A stretch of DNA of 64,000 bases, taken from positions 62,001-126,000 of the forward strand of contig JAXGGA010000065.1 in the NCBI GenBank assembly GCA_038373865.1, in the 5' to 3' direction. Made by a program: the position numbers and the translations under genes. The notes beneath the pieces are model-generated. The model made no database searches. It was given only the letters and a program-made list of their open reading frames with translations, and was not told the DNA's origin. Origin of the DNA: Uloborus plumipes. Lineage: Eukaryota > Arthropoda > Arachnida > Araneae > Uloboridae. This document shows positions 62,755 through 64,000 of the stretch, one piece after another. Every line of letters starts with the position of its first letter. The stretch's first letter is position 1.

Positions 62755-63290
62755 TTAACCCATTTATGCCCAGATTATGCCCACGTTTTCTTAATAATTT
62801 TTTTCAATTTTTATTTGCTTAAAACTCTTACTTGGAATGATTTACATACATTTTCGGCTTAAAACAGTTCGCCGTTGCCATTTTTATTAAGTTCTTTAAC
62901 GTCCTGTTTATGGGATATTTTGCAGATATGTGAGCAAAATACGACCATACTTGACTTTACTTTTGGAAAGTAACATTACAGGAGGCGTCTGTGATCACTT
63001 TTAAGCAAATCATTTTAAAATAGTTTAATTTTATGAAAAAAAAGTTCGCAAAAAGAACTTACTTTCTGTGGCTACCCATGCTGGATCGTTGCTTGACTGA
63101 TTTGTCTGAAAATAGCTGCCACTAAATAAACTCTGATGTCCAAATGGTGGCTCTAACTCGTTTTCTCAAAAAGAAGGACTATTTAACTTGCGAAAAAAAG
63201 CTTTAGTAAAATGATATACCCATTACAGGTTTTTATATGCAGTTTCTAATAAGCGTCCCGTTTTTAGGCTACTGGGCATAAATGGGTAAA
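62755..63290. mobile_element. piggyBac-like MITE, TTAA partly decayed
   Basis: The left end is TTAACCCATTTATGCCCAG. The right end, by complement, is TTTACCCATTTATGCCCAG, so the right TTAA has become TAAA. GCGTCCCGTTTTTAGG near the right end recalls the GCGTCCCTTTTTAGGGAC of the 58697 family. The candidate 43-bp exon lies inside it. Confidence 0.75.
63063..63105 (-). CDS. Candidate alternative exon inside a piggyBac-like MITE
   Basis: This is a 43-base block with acceptor CTATTTTCAG and a strong donor AAA|GTAAGT. In the frame set by the previous exon it reads TNQSSNDPAWVATE. It enters in phase 0 and leaves in phase 1, the same phases as the 62215-62338 exon. It could therefore replace that exon but could not be spliced to it without a frame break: the downstream frame would meet TAA within three codons. 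It lies wholly inside the MITE at 62755-63290. It is either an exonised transposon segment or a chance pairing of splice sites, and chance is slightly more likely. Confidence 0.3.
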
Positions 63291-63684
63291 TAAAATGTTC
63301 TGGGAAATCTTTAAAATAAATTTCGTACTGTTACAGGCGGTATACAGCTTAGTATGAACAACTTAAAAATTATACCGCCAATTTTTTCTCTCAAATTTTT
63401 AATATAAATTACATTGGCTGCTTTAGAATTAAACAAAATATAAAGATATAATTAGATGAACTGAGATTTTTGCCTGTTGACATCAAGAAATCGTATATTT
63501 GTTTTATTTTATAGTCTTTAGTGTGAATCAAGCTGATAGAAATAGTTTTTAGATTAAAAAATATGTTTTTAATTTTTCTAAATATTTTTTTTAGTCGTCT
63601 CACAAATTGCAAATGATTCGTTTATTTAAAAAAACCTTATATTAATCAGAGAGAAGTTGTGCAAGGTAAAGAAGAAAGCCTTAC

Positions 63685-63765
63685 CAGATTAGCATATATC
63701 AATGTTAAATTTCTAGTATCTTGCGGAAATAATTCTCCCATATTACCTCCTAGTAACTTCATTGA
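63685..63765 (-). CDS. Exon of the membrane-protein gene (first one visible)
   Basis: This is an 81-base, 27-codon block. A pyrimidine-rich acceptor ending in TTTTTTCAG precedes it and a GTAAGG donor follows. Only one frame is open; it starts SMKLLGGNMGELFPQ, contains the sequon NLT and ends in IYANL. Phase is 0 at both sides, which matches the next exon at 62338. The ATG near its start is not taken as the gene start because the acceptor lies just upstream and no signal peptide follows. It may therefore be an internal exon with more coding sequence beyond the window. Confidence 0.6.
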
Positions 63766-64000
63766 CTGAAAAAATCAAATAAATAAATAAACAATAAATG
63801 AGTACAGAAATGAAAATAATAAATACAATATGTGAACTGAATCAGTATTATATATCGTGCCAAAATTCTTCTAGCAGTCTTTACATTACCAAGTTTTACG
63901 TTTAGTTTACATTTTCCATACAAGAGCTTCTACAAAACCTTACAAAATTAGAAAATCTGTAGAAAATAAAATAAAGCGCTAAAAATCATATTACTTCGCA

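Overview
This is animal nuclear DNA, AT-rich and intron-dominated, packed with nested DNA transposons, simple repeats and tRNA-derived SINEs. There is no operon-like gene packing. The repeats resemble families I associate with spiders, so an arachnid is my best guess; that is inference only.

The main host gene is on the minus strand and runs right to left from beyond the right edge to about 22.1 kb. I reconstructed it from splice sites and reading-frame continuity: exons at 63685-63765, 62215-62338, 56711-56880, 34511-34636 and 32526-32741, then a terminal exon at 22458-22616 with a tandem second copy at 22168-22323. The joined frame reads through without stops. It gives about 290 residues of a single-pass membrane protein: a Cys-rich, N-glycosylated ectodomain with an EGF-like motif, one transmembrane helix and a short acidic tail. 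I do not recognise the family. Its introns, one of about 22 kb, hold most of the transposons.

Left of 22 kb are two other plus-strand coding pieces. One is a 467-base exon of a TREX-type 3'-5' exonuclease (7917-8383) in which two expected catalytic residues are replaced. The other is a probable signal-peptide first exon (11784-11847).

Mobile elements make up much of the rest, and many ends are defined by target-site duplications (TSDs) read directly from the sequence. They include three Helitrons plus stray Helitron 3' ends, several hAT elements with 8-bp TSDs, and piggyBac-type elements at TTAA, one with a decayed transposase. There are also pogo/mariner-type elements at TA, a MULE-like foldback with a 10-bp TSD, other giant palindromes, and two SINEs with 12-13-bp TSDs. 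Nesting is deep. A Helitron sits in an unclassified element (Z), which sits in a piggyBac element, which sits in a host intron (34892-39934). Z also sits in a piggyBac element inside a related piggyBac element (12429-15176). I saw no reverse transcriptase or LTR element. No viral, toxin or CRISPR feature was recognised.
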